This document shows, in pieces, positions 35,511 to 44,503 of a DNA stretch of 64,000 bases. This DNA is from Scytonema sp. UIC 10036 (GTDB lineage: Bacteria > Cyanobacteriota > Cyanobacteriia > Cyanobacteriales > Nostocaceae). The translations under genes and the position numbers were made by a program. The stretch is taken from positions 1 through 64,000 of the forward strand of contig NZ_WJFC01000022.1 in the NCBI RefSeq assembly GCF_009725235.1, read 5' to 3'. The notes beneath the pieces were generated by a model. The model searched no databases. It saw nothing but the letters and a program-made list of their open reading frames with translations, and was not told the DNA's origin. The stretch's first letter is position 1. Every line of letters starts with the position of its first letter.

Positions 35511-35882
35511 AGGTTTCTACGCTCTCAAGATATATTACATCTCTCGGCGGAAATCTTACAATCACTGCACGTTTTCCTAATAGAGAAATTGTCATCACTC
35601 AATTTGGAGTGACAGACTTATTACAGCATTGATTTAAGGGCAAGGTATTTTATGGGATGAGGAGGAAAGGATATAAAAAACGTTGGGTGGATGATGTGCT
35701 AGCAAGAAAGAAAGGTTTAGTATTTTAATTAGTATCGGAGAAACTAGATGAAAATTTCTTTAGACATACCTGAAGACGCCTTTAAGACTCGTTATTCCTC
35801 ACCAGAAGAATTTGCTTCCGCTCTCCGAAAAGCAGCTGCTATTTACTGGTATCAACGTACAGAAATTTCCCAAGGAAGAGCT
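35511..35882. repeat. Direct duplication, copy 2
   Basis: Second copy of 34323-34794 without the MITE; it leads into the intact UPF0175 gene. Here the XRE portion is only the last ~40 codons without a start. Confidence 0.9.
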
Positions 35883-35996
35883 GCCCAAATTGCCGGATTA
35901 AACCGCAAGGAATTTATGGAGGCACTAGCCCGTGAAAAAGTCGATGTCTTTGTTGTAGATTTCGACGATCTCAAACGGGAGTTAGAACTTGGTTGA
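35748..35996 (+). CDS. UPF0175 family antitoxin
   Basis: 82 residues: MKISLDIPEDAFKT, RKAAAIYWYQRTEISQGRAA, QIAGLNRKEFMEALAREKVD. This is the UPF0175 pattern, a small DNA-binding antitoxin-like family usually paired with a DUF3368 PIN-like protein, as here. The stop overlaps the downstream start by 8 bp, which indicates translational coupling. Confidence 0.85.
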   Translation: MKISLDIPEDAFKTRYSSPEEFASALRKAAAIYWYQRTEISQGRAAQIAGLNRKEFMEALAREKVDVFVVDFDDLKRELELG

Positions 35997-36495
35997 TAGC
36001 AAGCCCAGCAAATCTATACTCCCCGTCATTAATGCTTCACCCTTAATTCTATTGACTAAGGCAGGCTTGCTTGAGTTGTTGCAATTATTGAATACAGAGA
36101 TACTCGTGCCTGCTGCGGTAGTAACAGAAATTCAGCAATATGGTGAAATGGACGTAACTGCTCAAGCTCTAGCCCAAATCACCTGGTTAATTGTTGTTGA
36201 AACGCCACCTGTACCAGAAATCATCCTGGCAAGTAATTTAGATCTAGGGGAGTCAGCAGTACTTACCTGGGCTTATTTTCATCCCGGTACTGAGGCGATT
36301 GTAGACGATTTAGCCGCTCGTCGATGTGCAGCATCTCTAGGAATTACAGTACGGGGAACTTTAGGTATAGTTCTTAATGCTAAACAAAAAGGCGCAATTC
36401 CATCAGCGCGTCCGCTTTTAGAACAATTGCGCCTCTGCGGAATGTATTTGTCTGACCGAGTGATGAATCAAGCATTGGCATTAGTAGGGGAATAA
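35989..36495 (+). CDS. DUF3368 PIN-like toxin
   Basis: 168 residues, TTG start at 35989 overlapping the antitoxin. PIN-like acidic residues: VINASPLILLTKAG at the N-terminus (N-A-S replaces the usual D), LDLGESAVLTWAY, AIVDDLAARRCAASLG and VRGTLGIVLNAKQKG. DUF3368 proteins are predicted RNases of the PIN superfamily. With UPF0175 it forms an apparently intact toxin-antitoxin pair in a region of gene debris, which may explain why the region persists. Confidence 0.85.
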   Translation: MVDSKPSKSILPVINASPLILLTKAGLLELLQLLNTEILVPAAVVTEIQQYGEMDVTAQALAQITWLIVVETPPVPEIILASNLDLGESAVLTWAYFHPGTEAIVDDLAARRCAASLGITVRGTLGIVLNAKQKGAIPSARPLLEQLRLCGMYLSDRVMNQALALVGE

Positions 36496-36498
36496 ACG

Positions 36499-36600
36499 AT
36501 GGCAGCACTCAAACCTTGGTATAAAATTGACAGTTTAACCCCTCGCGAAGACTTGCGGGAAGGGAAACCCATTGATGGCATTAAGCCGAGATGTTTGTAA
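36499..36600 (+). pseudogene. N-terminal stub of a DUF499 ATPase-like gene
   Basis: Thirty-three codons from ATG 36499: MAALKPWYKIDSLTPREDLR with EGKPID, then divergent codons and a stop. This is the usual N-terminus of DUF499 proteins, large predicted ATPases that accompany DUF1156 methylases in anti-phage-type loci. The remaining ~1000 residues are missing. It starts 3 bp after the toxin stop. Confidence 0.55.
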
Positions 36601-36896
36601 AATCATGCAAGATGGTCTGAAAACCTTTGTTATATCTACTTTTTAGCCATTCTTAAGAAGAATAGTGCTACACAAAAAAGCATAAATATACGGTTGACAG
36701 GGGATGGGAATTAATTAAGACAGTTAGAACTCAAATACCAACTTATGACCCTAAGTTGGTAAAACACTCAAGGTTGGTGACGCCGCTCATAACTACTACG
36801 AGAAATTAATACTTTGAGCCGTCAGGTCAACGAAATGGCTCATACTTGTAATGCTGTAGCACTCATGAATCCCAACAAAAGCTACAAACTTTTTAC

Positions 36897-37430
36897 TCAA
36901 TACCTAGTAGCCAAAACTTTTGAATCTTGGGTGGGAGGCTCTCCAACAAAGATTGCGCCTCGTTGAATTAGGTCACGTTTTATGGATTCTGAAATTCCTT
37001 GATTGTTTCCAAATCGAGCTTTTTTTACATTTGCACCACTCAAATCAGCATCAATCAGATTAGCGCCAATCAGAACAGCATCCTTCAGGTTGCTACCAAT
37101 TAAATTAGCACGAATTAGATTGGCATTCCTCAAGTTGGCACTACTTAGGTTAGTGCGAATCAGCTTTGTATCGCTTAAATCAGCACTGTTTAGGAAAGCA
37201 CGGTTCAGGTTGGCTTGGTTCAGAATAGCTCCTCTAACATTGCCATACCTTAAGTCGGCTTGACTTAGATTAACCTTAATTAAGGTTGCATGGTTGAGGT
37301 TAGCACAACTCACACTAACATTGGTTAGGCTGACATTGTGTGATGGCAGTTTCTCCGCTAACGCTCTCAAGGCATCGGCGCGATAATACTCAGACTGAAT
37401 TTCCCTGGCGGCGGCGAGTACTTCTTAGTT
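36897..37430 (-). pseudogene. Pentapeptide-repeat protein, 3' fragment
   Basis: From about 37430 the frame reads EVLAAAREIQSEYYRADALR and ALAEKLP, a short repeat typical of cyanobacterial STAND-associated C-termini, then about 20 pentapeptide repeats of A(D/N)Lxx type (LIRTNLSSANLRNANLIRAN). The C-terminus is GIFVGEPP-like (RGAIFVGEPPTQDSKVL). The only ATG lies at 37370. The front of the protein is missing and the upstream frame (37390-37875) is shifted, so this is a broken gene. Confidence 0.65.
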
Positions 37431-37875
37431 CTAGAGCCTGTTCAATTTCTGTATCTTGCTCATCGCGCGTCAAAGCATCTTGGCTAAACAATAGCAAGCC
37501 ATCAAATAGTAAACGCATCCCTTCGGTATATACGGGAATTCCTTGCTTTACGGCCTCTAATAAGCAACTTCGAGCTAACTTAACCCTTGGCACGTCCTCT
37601 TCGCGAAGAAGGAACCAGGAATGAATTACCGCAATATCTGGCAGCCACGGAATTAAGTTAACAAATTTATTGACCCATTGAGCTAAACGCTCATCATCTC
37701 CTACTTTTAATAAGAAATAACCACCAATTATTGCCTCTAGCGTTTCTAAACGTTCCTCGGATAACAATCTTTTAACAAATTGCTCTCCCACCACTTTTGC
37801 ACCTCTAATATTCAGTAAATCACAAAGTTTTTTCAAGCGTTGTGGATATGCGTATGCTAATGTTGCAATCAGCAC
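37390..37875 (-). pseudogene. Fragment of a large cyanobacterial protein of unknown function
   Basis: About 160 codons: TLAYAYPQRLKKLCDLLNIR, RLETLEAIIGGYFLLKVGDD, WLPDIAVIHSWFLLREEDVP, EGMRLLFDGLLLF. This pattern is the C-terminal part of a longer cyanobacterial family I cannot name. The N-terminal part is missing, replaced upstream by DUF6262 genes. At the end the frame shifts into the pentapeptide fragment. It appears to be the host gene into which the Tn554-like element inserted. Confidence 0.55.
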
Positions 37876-38422
37876 TATATTTATAAACTAAACTTATAAC
37901 GTTATTTAATTCCTGATTCTGATATTTTAACTTTTGGACTGATTCAGTTAGCTTTTGATTATTAATAATTGATTCATTCAGTTGATTTTGAGTCATCTCT
38001 AATGCCTCATTTAGCCGCTTATTCTCTGCTATAAAGTCATACTTTTCTATCTGCTGAGGTGTCAGGCAACTACCTCCAACTAAATTGGTAAGAATATTGA
38101 TTTCTTTTTGTTGTTGCTGGATTTGATAGCGGAGTGCATCAATAATTGCTATCCTTGAAGCATCAGAAGCTTTTTGGTTAATTGGTGGAAAGTTTTTAGG
38201 TTGATTCCGAGATTTTAAGCTATTAATTCGCTCTCTTAACTGAGGGTATTTGTACAAAAACGCTCTTGATACCCCTGATGCTTTAGCAACAGATTCAAAA
38301 GTAATAGGAGTCTTTTGAACTAGCAACTTTTTGATACCATTCTCTACTTTGTCGAAGGCATTTAAATGCTTTAACTGAGCCGTATCTTTTAGTCCTGAAA
38401 CATTCCGAATAAAATTATTCAT
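37820..38422 (-). CDS. DUF6262 (Tn554 TnpC-like) transposition protein, 3' end altered
   Basis: 200 residues: FDKVENGIKKLLVQKTPITF, SVAKASGVSRAFLYKYPQLR, then a long coiled coil (about 95-180). This is the TnpC/DUF6262 pattern: a helix-turn-helix plus coiled coil, an accessory protein of Tn554-type tyrosine-recombinase transposons. Its ATG overlaps the stop of the upstream paralogue (ATGA). The last ~30 residues run into the neighbouring gene fragment out of frame, so the C-terminus is probably not native. Confidence 0.65.
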   Translation of the reverse strand: MNNFIRNVSGLKDTAQLKHLNAFDKVENGIKKLLVQKTPITFESVAKASGVSRAFLYKYPQLRERINSLKSRNQPKNFPPINQKASDASRIAIIDALRYQIQQQQKEINILTNLVGGSCLTPQQIEKYDFIAENKRLNEALEMTQNQLNESIINNQKLTESVQKLKYQNQELNNVISLVYKYSADCNISIRISTTLEKTL

Positions 38423-38862
38423 GTTTTTTCACCTAGCCGATTATTCAAATGTTCAATCGTTTCTGCTTGCTGTCGTATTAATCCACCCCAAACAGCTAGT
38501 TGTTTTTTCAGTTGTTTAATTTCTGAATCTTGGTCTCTAATTCGCTGTTTTAAATTGTCGCTGATCTGGCTACTCGAAACACTACGGCGCTGCAATTGTG
38601 GTAATTCTACAACCTTTTCTTGTTGCTTCATTAAAGTCCGAATACGTTCCACTAGTTCTGGTTGTTTATAGAGCCATCCTAAAGTCACTTTGGCAGTTTG
38701 AGAGACTATATTAAAGTTGATGTCTTTGTTCTCTTTAATCAGCAGCTTAATGGCTTTTTCAGTACGCTGAAAACACTCCTCACGCTTGCGTTTGGCATTC
38801 GCAACTAAGCCATTTGTATTACGTTTCCAATTCTGCTGCATCTGGCACATCCTGTAGAGCAT
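38419..38862 (-). CDS. DUF6262 (Tn554 TnpC-like) transposition protein
   Basis: 147 residues: KREECFQRTEKAIKLLIKEN, NFNIVSQTAKVTLGWLYKQP, then coiled coil QISDNLKQRIRDQDSEIKQL. Paralogue of the following gene, with the same HTH-plus-coiled-coil plan. It overlaps the truncated recombinase stub 38819-38962 at its start and couples to the next gene by ATGA. Two tandem TnpC-like genes without a working recombinase cannot move by themselves. Confidence 0.65.
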   Translation of the reverse strand: MLYRMCQMQQNWKRNTNGLVANAKRKREECFQRTEKAIKLLIKENKDINFNIVSQTAKVTLGWLYKQPELVERIRTLMKQQEKVVELPQLQRRSVSSSQISDNLKQRIRDQDSEIKQLKKQLAVWGGLIRQQAETIEHLNNRLGEKT

Positions 38863-38962
38863 TAATAAAGCTCTCGATGACGATGATGGGTAAATAGTTA
38901 TTATCTAGCACCATCCAACTCTTGATGCCAGTTGACGAATTGACAACCATTTCGACTTTCAT
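38819..38962 (-). pseudogene. N-terminal stub of a Tn554-type tyrosine recombinase
   Basis: Forty-seven codons from ATG 38962: MKVEMVVNSSTGIKSWMVLD, NNYLPIIVIESFINAL, then QDVPDAAELET and stop. The first part is the usual N-terminus of these recombinases (SWxVLDxNYxPxxPIxxFLxxL) before the core-binding domain. The last codons overlap the DUF6262 start as a recombinase C-terminus would, so an internal deletion seems to have joined the two ends of the gene. Confidence 0.55.
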
Positions 38963-39479
38963 TGTGCAGTTTACATAGTTCAAACACTAACACTACATAA
39001 ATACTACATAATGTATTAAATTACAAGTATGCTGATACGTTGATTACATAAAATAGTGGAAACTATCGAGTACTTATAAATGCGCGAACCCACACATTAC
39101 TAAAAATTATTTCTTGGGAAAATTTAGTAACAGATGCTATCTATTATTTGACGCTTATGACAGCAAAGCAACTAGCTCTTACAGACTTAGAAACACTCGA
39201 TGAAGTTATAAGTTGTTTGACTGAAAATTTTGGCTCTTGCGTACTTAGCGTGCTAAAATTGTCGAAAAATAAGCTTAAAACTATTGCTGGGCTTACCTTA
39301 CAGCCATTATTAGTTTCAAAACGGGATTCCTTGCTCAAATTTAATCCGCGAGTGCCTGTAAGCTTTGTAAATAAAGCATAACTATAGATTTTAATTAAAA
39401 TTTAGCACGCTATGTACGAAAGAACCAATCTAATTGATTTTTGAGCGATAGTTAAGATTTTCTCGAAACAATTGTATTC
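38963..39479. other. Intergenic region between transposon remnants
   Basis: About 515 bp. It includes ATGCGCGAACCCACA at 39080-39094, the same 15-mer (one change) that ends the inverted repeat at 46658-46672. A 77-codon plus-strand frame at 39148-39381 has no recognisable family and is not called. Confidence 0.4.
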
Positions 39480-39947
39480 TCAGTTACAATTTATCGGGTT
39501 TTTGAAAACTTTGCGATTTACTGAAGTTCGATCGCTATCAAAATGGTACTGACACCGCTTGAGGTTACGCCCCACCTTAATGAGATATTTAATAGCAGCT
39601 AGATAACGATTGATGGTCGCCGCCTTCCTACCCTCTGCCACCAGATGTTTCTTAAACTTAAGGATTAACCCGTTAGCCGTCTGGTCATCTAACGCCCAAA
39701 ACTCTTCAATATCTCTTGGCGTTGGTTTTCTTTGCAAAAAATACTCAAAAAATATCTTGATATTGCCAGCATACCCCCTCTGGGTAGTTTGAGCTTTCTG
39801 CTGCAACTCCGCCAAAAAATCGTTCGCCGATTGCAGTTGACTGGCAACAGAGGTAATAGGGGAGAAATTTCTTCCTTGTATTACATGGAAAACTCTAGAA
39901 ATGAGAGACTTCAATCCCAGATCTAATCCAAAAATGGGCTTTTCCAT
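39480..39947 (-). pseudogene. Tyrosine integrase, core-binding domain only
   Basis: 155 codons. Residues about 35-125 are the SAM-like core-binding domain of phage integrases: ANDFLAELQQKAQTTQRGYA, NIKIFFEYFLQRKPTPRDIE, KKHLVAEGRKAATINRYLAA, IKYLIKVGRNL. The catalytic domain with R-H-R-Y is absent; after residue 130 the sequence is unrelated and ends. The gene is truncated and inactive for recombination, and marks another integration scar at the left edge of the conflict-type cluster. Confidence 0.7.
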
Positions 39948-40003
39948 CCGTTAAATGTTAAGCAATATTTCGCCAACAGTGTCTACGTTATATCTACCCC
40001 TAC

Positions 40004-42067
40004 TTAATGCTTCATAAATTGGCGAAAGTATAGTTGATTCTCAGCATTTCGCTGGGCGCTTTCTGCCATTCGGCGTTGATTCTCAGCATTTCGCTGGGCG
40101 CTTTCTGCCATTCGGCGTTGATTCTCAGCATTTTGCAGGGCGTTTTCTGTATTTTGGACTCGATTCTCAGCATCTTGCCGGGCGCTTTCTGACGTTCCGA
40201 CTTGATCCTTAGCATTTTGCCAATCTTTTAGCGCTTGATTTCTATCTTTCTTGGCTTTATCAGCTTGAACTGCTGCTAACTTAGCCTTATCATTTGCCAC
40301 GGTTGCTTGCCGTGTCGCCTGTTGTAATTCTTGCTTTTTCTGGGTTACGTCCTGAAGAGCTTTGTTTAATTTAGCTTGTGCCTGAATAAATTTCTCTTTT
40401 GCTTCTTTGGCTTTCTGCATTGCCGCCTTCTGTGCATCTATCGCTTTCTTCTGCTCTGCTTGTGCCTTATCGCGTTCTAATATTGCCTGAGACTGCTCTG
40501 CTTGTGCCTTATCGCGTTCTAATATTGCCTGAGACTGCTCCTGCTTTGCCTTGTCTCGTTCTAATATTGCCTGAGACTGCTCCTGCTTTGCCTTGCTAGC
40601 AACTACTAATGCAGCTATTGCCCCAACTACAGACAACGCTAAAGACAACACTAAAACCCCAACCCCAAGGCGAATCTGTCGCTGAGTTTTGCGTTGCGCC
40701 TCTGCCAAGCGCTGTTGCGTCTGTTTTAAAATCTGATTAGCTTCTGTTTGCGCATTTAAGGCACTCTGTACCTGGACTTTTTCAAATTCCTGACTGGCAG
40801 CTAAAAACTGTTCGTCCAAATTGCTTAAACTTTTACCAGTTCGCCAAACCAGAGCATTCTGCAAAGCTTGCCCACGCAATAGACATGATTCATCTTGATA
40901 ATTTGCCGCCACCCAAGCAGTAAAAGCTTCAGAATAAGGACGTAGTTTGTCCAGAATGTTTTTACACCAATCCTGGTTAAACACCTCCTGATATATACGG
41001 TTATAAATTCGCAGCTTACCATCCCGCTTCACTACCAATCCCGTCAGCCGCAGTTCTGTTTGTTCAGGACTGTCATCGGCTGCTACCTCACCCTGCTGCA
41101 AAATTTGCTGACACAACCCCAGCAATCGCCCAGTCCGCTGTTCCCCACTTCGTAGTATCCTATCTCGAATTGTCTTCAGGTGTTCTGGCTCATCCTGCCC
41201 TTCCCAATTTTCTATAATCCACTTTCGTACCAGACCCTCAACCCACTCACCATTTTCCGCTTGCCCCTTATCTCCCCATCTCCCCACTTCAAAAGCAGAT
41301 TGTAGCACTAACTTACAAAGCTTCTGTGTCAAAAACGGCTGTCCCCCCGTCCACTCGAGAATAATTCTTAAAACCGCTTCTGGGTTCTCTGCTTTGCCGA
41401 TTAATCCTGGTATCAAAGGTTGCACTTCTTCCGGTTGGAAGCCTTCTAGGGCGATCGCTTGTCCAATATTAAACGGTGTGCGGCTTTTATCTTGAATCAA
41501 ATCGGCAGGGGTAGCAACGCCCAAAAGGGCAAAGGTGAGGCGCTGGTATTCCGACTGTTCTGTTCTCTGCTCATGAAAAGCCCGAATCAGAGCAAAGAAA
41601 TCGTCTTTGAAATCGAATTTAAATACACTGTCAATTTCATCAAAAAACAGCACAATGGGTTGCGAAATTTCCACCAAGAGTACAGTTTCAATAAATTCTA
41701 CAAAGCGTTGCAGAGGGGGAATATCTTTTCGTTCCAGCCACCAGTCAAGATACTGAATTTTGATTCCTAGACTGCTTTTTAACCGTCCGATAATACCCTG
41801 ATACCAACCTGCCACTGTTGCGTTGTGGACTTCCATAAAGTTGAGGTTGACGACACCACAGGCAATCCCCTCTGCCCGTAATCGTTGGGCTGTGCGGTTC
41901 TGCAAGCTCGATTTGCCCATTTGCCGCGAGTTGAACACATAGCAAAACTTACCCGCTTTTAGAGATGCATAAAATTCCTCATCTGCCTGTCGCACCACGT
42001 AACTGGGAGCTTTGCTGTCTAGCCCACCCCCTACTTTGTATTCGTAATCTTGCGGTGGTGTAGTCAT
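40004..42067 (-). CDS. AAA_35/STAND ATPase with membrane helix and coiled-coil repeats
   Basis: 687 residues from ATG 42067 (MTTPPQDYEYKVGGGLDSKA). ATPase domain (1-400): Walker A NSRQMGKSSL (46-55), Walker B PIVLFFDEIDSV, WTGGQPFLTQKLC, and a winged-helix-like end. A membrane helix lies at about 466-494 (VLVLSLALSVVGAIAALVVA). Then a long coiled coil built of repeats: SQAILERDKA units (four times) and QRRMAESAQRNAEN units (at least twice, near-identical in DNA). It starts 8 bp after the CHAT-TIR-STAND gene, so the two form an operon. It may be a membrane-anchored partner of that protein. Confidence 0.85.
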   Translation of the reverse strand: MTTPPQDYEYKVGGGLDSKAPSYVVRQADEEFYASLKAGKFCYVFNSRQMGKSSLQNRTAQRLRAEGIACGVVNLNFMEVHNATVAGWYQGIIGRLKSSLGIKIQYLDWWLERKDIPPLQRFVEFIETVLLVEISQPIVLFFDEIDSVFKFDFKDDFFALIRAFHEQRTEQSEYQRLTFALLGVATPADLIQDKSRTPFNIGQAIALEGFQPEEVQPLIPGLIGKAENPEAVLRIILEWTGGQPFLTQKLCKLVLQSAFEVGRWGDKGQAENGEWVEGLVRKWIIENWEGQDEPEHLKTIRDRILRSGEQRTGRLLGLCQQILQQGEVAADDSPEQTELRLTGLVVKRDGKLRIYNRIYQEVFNQDWCKNILDKLRPYSEAFTAWVAANYQDESCLLRGQALQNALVWRTGKSLSNLDEQFLAASQEFEKVQVQSALNAQTEANQILKQTQQRLAEAQRKTQRQIRLGVGVLVLSLALSVVGAIAALVVASKAKQEQSQAILERDKAKQEQSQAILERDKAQAEQSQAILERDKAQAEQKKAIDAQKAAMQKAKEAKEKFIQAQAKLNKALQDVTQKKQELQQATRQATVANDKAKLAAVQADKAKKDRNQALKDWQNAKDQVGTSESARQDAENRVQNTENALQNAENQRRMAESAQRNAENQRRMAESAQRNAENQLYFRQFMKH

Positions 42068-42075
42068 GGCGATCG

Positions 42076-44244
42076 CTACCCTTTGTCTTGTAAATGGTCG
42101 CGAAAATACGAGCGGTACAAATCGCAACGAATCATAGCTTGATTGCCCTGCAAACTAACTAATCCCATGCTTTCCAGTTTAAATGCTGATTTTGAGTTCA
42201 ATTCTGTGGGTTTACTTTTGATCGCAACTTGGCGCAGGGCTTCAGTTAACTCAGGATAGCACTGTAAATTCAGTAAGTGCCGACGTAAATGGTCAATATA
42301 AATGCCTGCTTCTGTGGGTGCTTCCAAAAGCAGTTGCTCCAATGTCACATCTTGACGACGCAGATGATACAATGCCTTACGGACGAGGTAGGGATGCCCA
42401 CCTACCAATTTTACGAGTTGTTCTACTTGTTGCCTACCCCATGTCAGCCCGTAGCGTTGTGCTAAATCTTGCACCTGATTGGAGTTAAATTCCGGTAACT
42501 CCACAGTCATCCCTACATTAAACGGCGATTGGTTAATGTTGAGGGGAATATAAGCTTCCGTCGAATGCACCACCACCAGCCGCAGCTTTGCCCACAAATC
42601 GCTAGAAGCATCACCATACCGCGCCGCTTCGTACCAGGAACGGAGTAATCCAAAAAAATCATCGGCAACTTCGCGGTGGGGAAAGACCAAATCCACTTCA
42701 TCCAATCCCAGCGCGATCGGGCTATCAATTTCCTCTAAGATGCACTCTTCTAAATAAGTAATGCACTTATCCTTACTGTTGTCTCCCTTCCAGTAATCTT
42801 CTAACTGATTCAGTCGTTTTAATCGCCGCCCAATTTGCTCGCAGAACCAGCGTAAAAATTGATCTAAGTTCGTAAATGATTTATTATCCGCCCTCTGAAA
42901 GCTGATGGGAATTGCCTGATAGCCTTGCTCTTTGGCATAGTTCAACACTCTTGCCATCAACGAAGTTTTGCCCATCTGTCGGGGAGCTTTGATGCGAATC
43001 AGTGCGCCAGATTGCACAATCTCCCGGTAACAATCTGTTTCTTTGGGAGGGCGCTCAATATACAGTCCCGAAGTTAACGGTATCGATCCCCCAGGCTCTC
43101 GGTATACCTCTGGTTCTGCGATTGGCAAAGGAGGATGGTCTGGACTATCTTCGTAAGGGATGACTGGCTCAGAGGTAACAATTGCAGGCGAATGTCCTGT
43201 TGATAACAGAGTCAGCACTTCTTTTATGAGTGCGGGTGTATCCAGAGAAGATTGCCATTGCCGTTGCTGAATATTCTGTAAGTACCCCCGCAGATCGTAA
43301 TTCAAAGGAGAATTCATCGGAAAGTTCACCCGAATTGGCAAGATTGTTGGGCGCTGATCGGCACGACTGTCACGCCAGCGCTTTGCCCGCCGCACTTCTT
43401 CTGTCACCATTTCGCTGATGGCTGATTGCTCAGACAGCAGTAACAAAAAGTAATCACTTCGTTCTAATTCAGCATCAATTCTCTGTGGCCAGGTTTCGCC
43501 CAGACGGATGCTTTCTCCTGCCATAAATGCTTCATATCCTGCTGCCGTGAGTGCTTGAAAAAACTGTTGAGCCAATTCGAGATCGGGGGATTGACTGCGG
43601 TAGCTAATAAATACTTTGGTTGTCCCAGTGGAGGGAGAGACGGCTTTTACCTGGTCGGACTGAAACTGCTTGCGTTTTGCCTGGGAAGGCTTTCTCAGCT
43701 TAATCACAGGTGTAGAAGACTCCGGGATACTTTGGAGATCGATTGAATTACACCCAAACTCGAAAGCTTCTTTGTAAGTCTTGTCAGTCCCCAGCGCCCG
43801 GTAAAAGCCTTTAGCAAACTTAATGGCTGCAACGTCTCCAATCGCCTGATTCATTCCCACAACACAATTAATATACTGAGAAATCGCTTTTGCCTGTTCT
43901 TCAGAATAACAGGCGTTCAAAAAGACGCATTCTATGTGTGTCCTGAACAACTTAAATAACCCTGCTAACGCTGTAGAACTGACGAGTTGCATCTGCCCGA
44001 TTTCGTTTTCCAGTGCTAACCCCTGGCTTCCCTCACCGTGCCCTGAGAAATGCACGATATCAGGTGTGTGCTCTAAGAGAATTGGCTGTAAATCATCTAC
44101 TTGCACTGCCCAACGAGTCATAATTTCAAACTCGTTCCTGTTTTTGCACTGATCCAACGCCGCTTGGATTGCCCGTACTTCTTCACCCAGGCGTAGTTCG
44201 TTTGTATTTTTTGGGTTCGCACTCAGAATTAAGATTTTCTTCAC
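42076..44244 (-). CDS. CHAT protease-TIR-STAND ATPase fusion
   Basis: 722 residues. CHAT domain (1-175): caspase-like dyad H69 in VHFSGHGEG and C112 in FLNACYSEE. TIR domain (208-350): TTKVFISYRSQSPDLELAQQ, AGYEAFMAGESIRLGETWPQ, RSDYFLLLLSEQSAISEMVT. AAA_35-type ATPase (380-722): Walker A PRQMGKTSL (421-429), Walker B ALGLDEVDLVF, GGHPYLVRKALYHL. It thus combines a protease, a likely NAD-cleaving or signalling TIR and an NTP switch in one chain. It is first gene of an operon with the membrane STAND protein and is divergent from 44504-45991. Anti-phage or self-killing function is inference from domain type. Confidence 0.88.
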   Translation of the reverse strand: MKKILILSANPKNTNELRLGEEVRAIQAALDQCKNRNEFEIMTRWAVQVDDLQPILLEHTPDIVHFSGHGEGSQGLALENEIGQMQLVSSTALAGLFKLFRTHIECVFLNACYSEEQAKAISQYINCVVGMNQAIGDVAAIKFAKGFYRALGTDKTYKEAFEFGCNSIDLQSIPESSTPVIKLRKPSQAKRKQFQSDQVKAVSPSTGTTKVFISYRSQSPDLELAQQFFQALTAAGYEAFMAGESIRLGETWPQRIDAELERSDYFLLLLSEQSAISEMVTEEVRRAKRWRDSRADQRPTILPIRVNFPMNSPLNYDLRGYLQNIQQRQWQSSLDTPALIKEVLTLLSTGHSPAIVTSEPVIPYEDSPDHPPLPIAEPEVYREPGGSIPLTSGLYIERPPKETDCYREIVQSGALIRIKAPRQMGKTSLMARVLNYAKEQGYQAIPISFQRADNKSFTNLDQFLRWFCEQIGRRLKRLNQLEDYWKGDNSKDKCITYLEECILEEIDSPIALGLDEVDLVFPHREVADDFFGLLRSWYEAARYGDASSDLWAKLRLVVVHSTEAYIPLNINQSPFNVGMTVELPEFNSNQVQDLAQRYGLTWGRQQVEQLVKLVGGHPYLVRKALYHLRRQDVTLEQLLLEAPTEAGIYIDHLRRHLLNLQCYPELTEALRQVAIKSKPTELNSKSAFKLESMGLVSLQGNQAMIRCDLYRSYFRDHLQDKG

Positions 44245-44503
44245 AGCAATAACTCTGAAGGGGGATGATTAAAATATACAAACAGCTAGCGCTCCATTTT
44301 GGTTTTTCATTAATTCTTAAGGATTTCCGCCAAAATTCTCCATTAAAAAGGTGAGAAGGGTGATCGCATCATCAATTAAGCTACGGGTTCGAGATAGTCA
44401 CAGCAGCCCGGTCCACCACGGTTTGACCTCTAGTCGGTTTTACTCCCAGCCCGACTTGATCGAGGAAGCGAGCGAATGCCGGAATTGGAATTGCGCTTAT
44501 ATT

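Noticed and set aside
39148..39381. 77-codon plus-strand frame
   Set aside because: No recognisable family, no clear ribosome-binding site, lies in a region of debris.
40399..40599. Plus-strand frame with repeated VPYRVLILPETA units
   Set aside because: It is the antisense reading of the coiled-coil repeats of the minus-strand ATPase.
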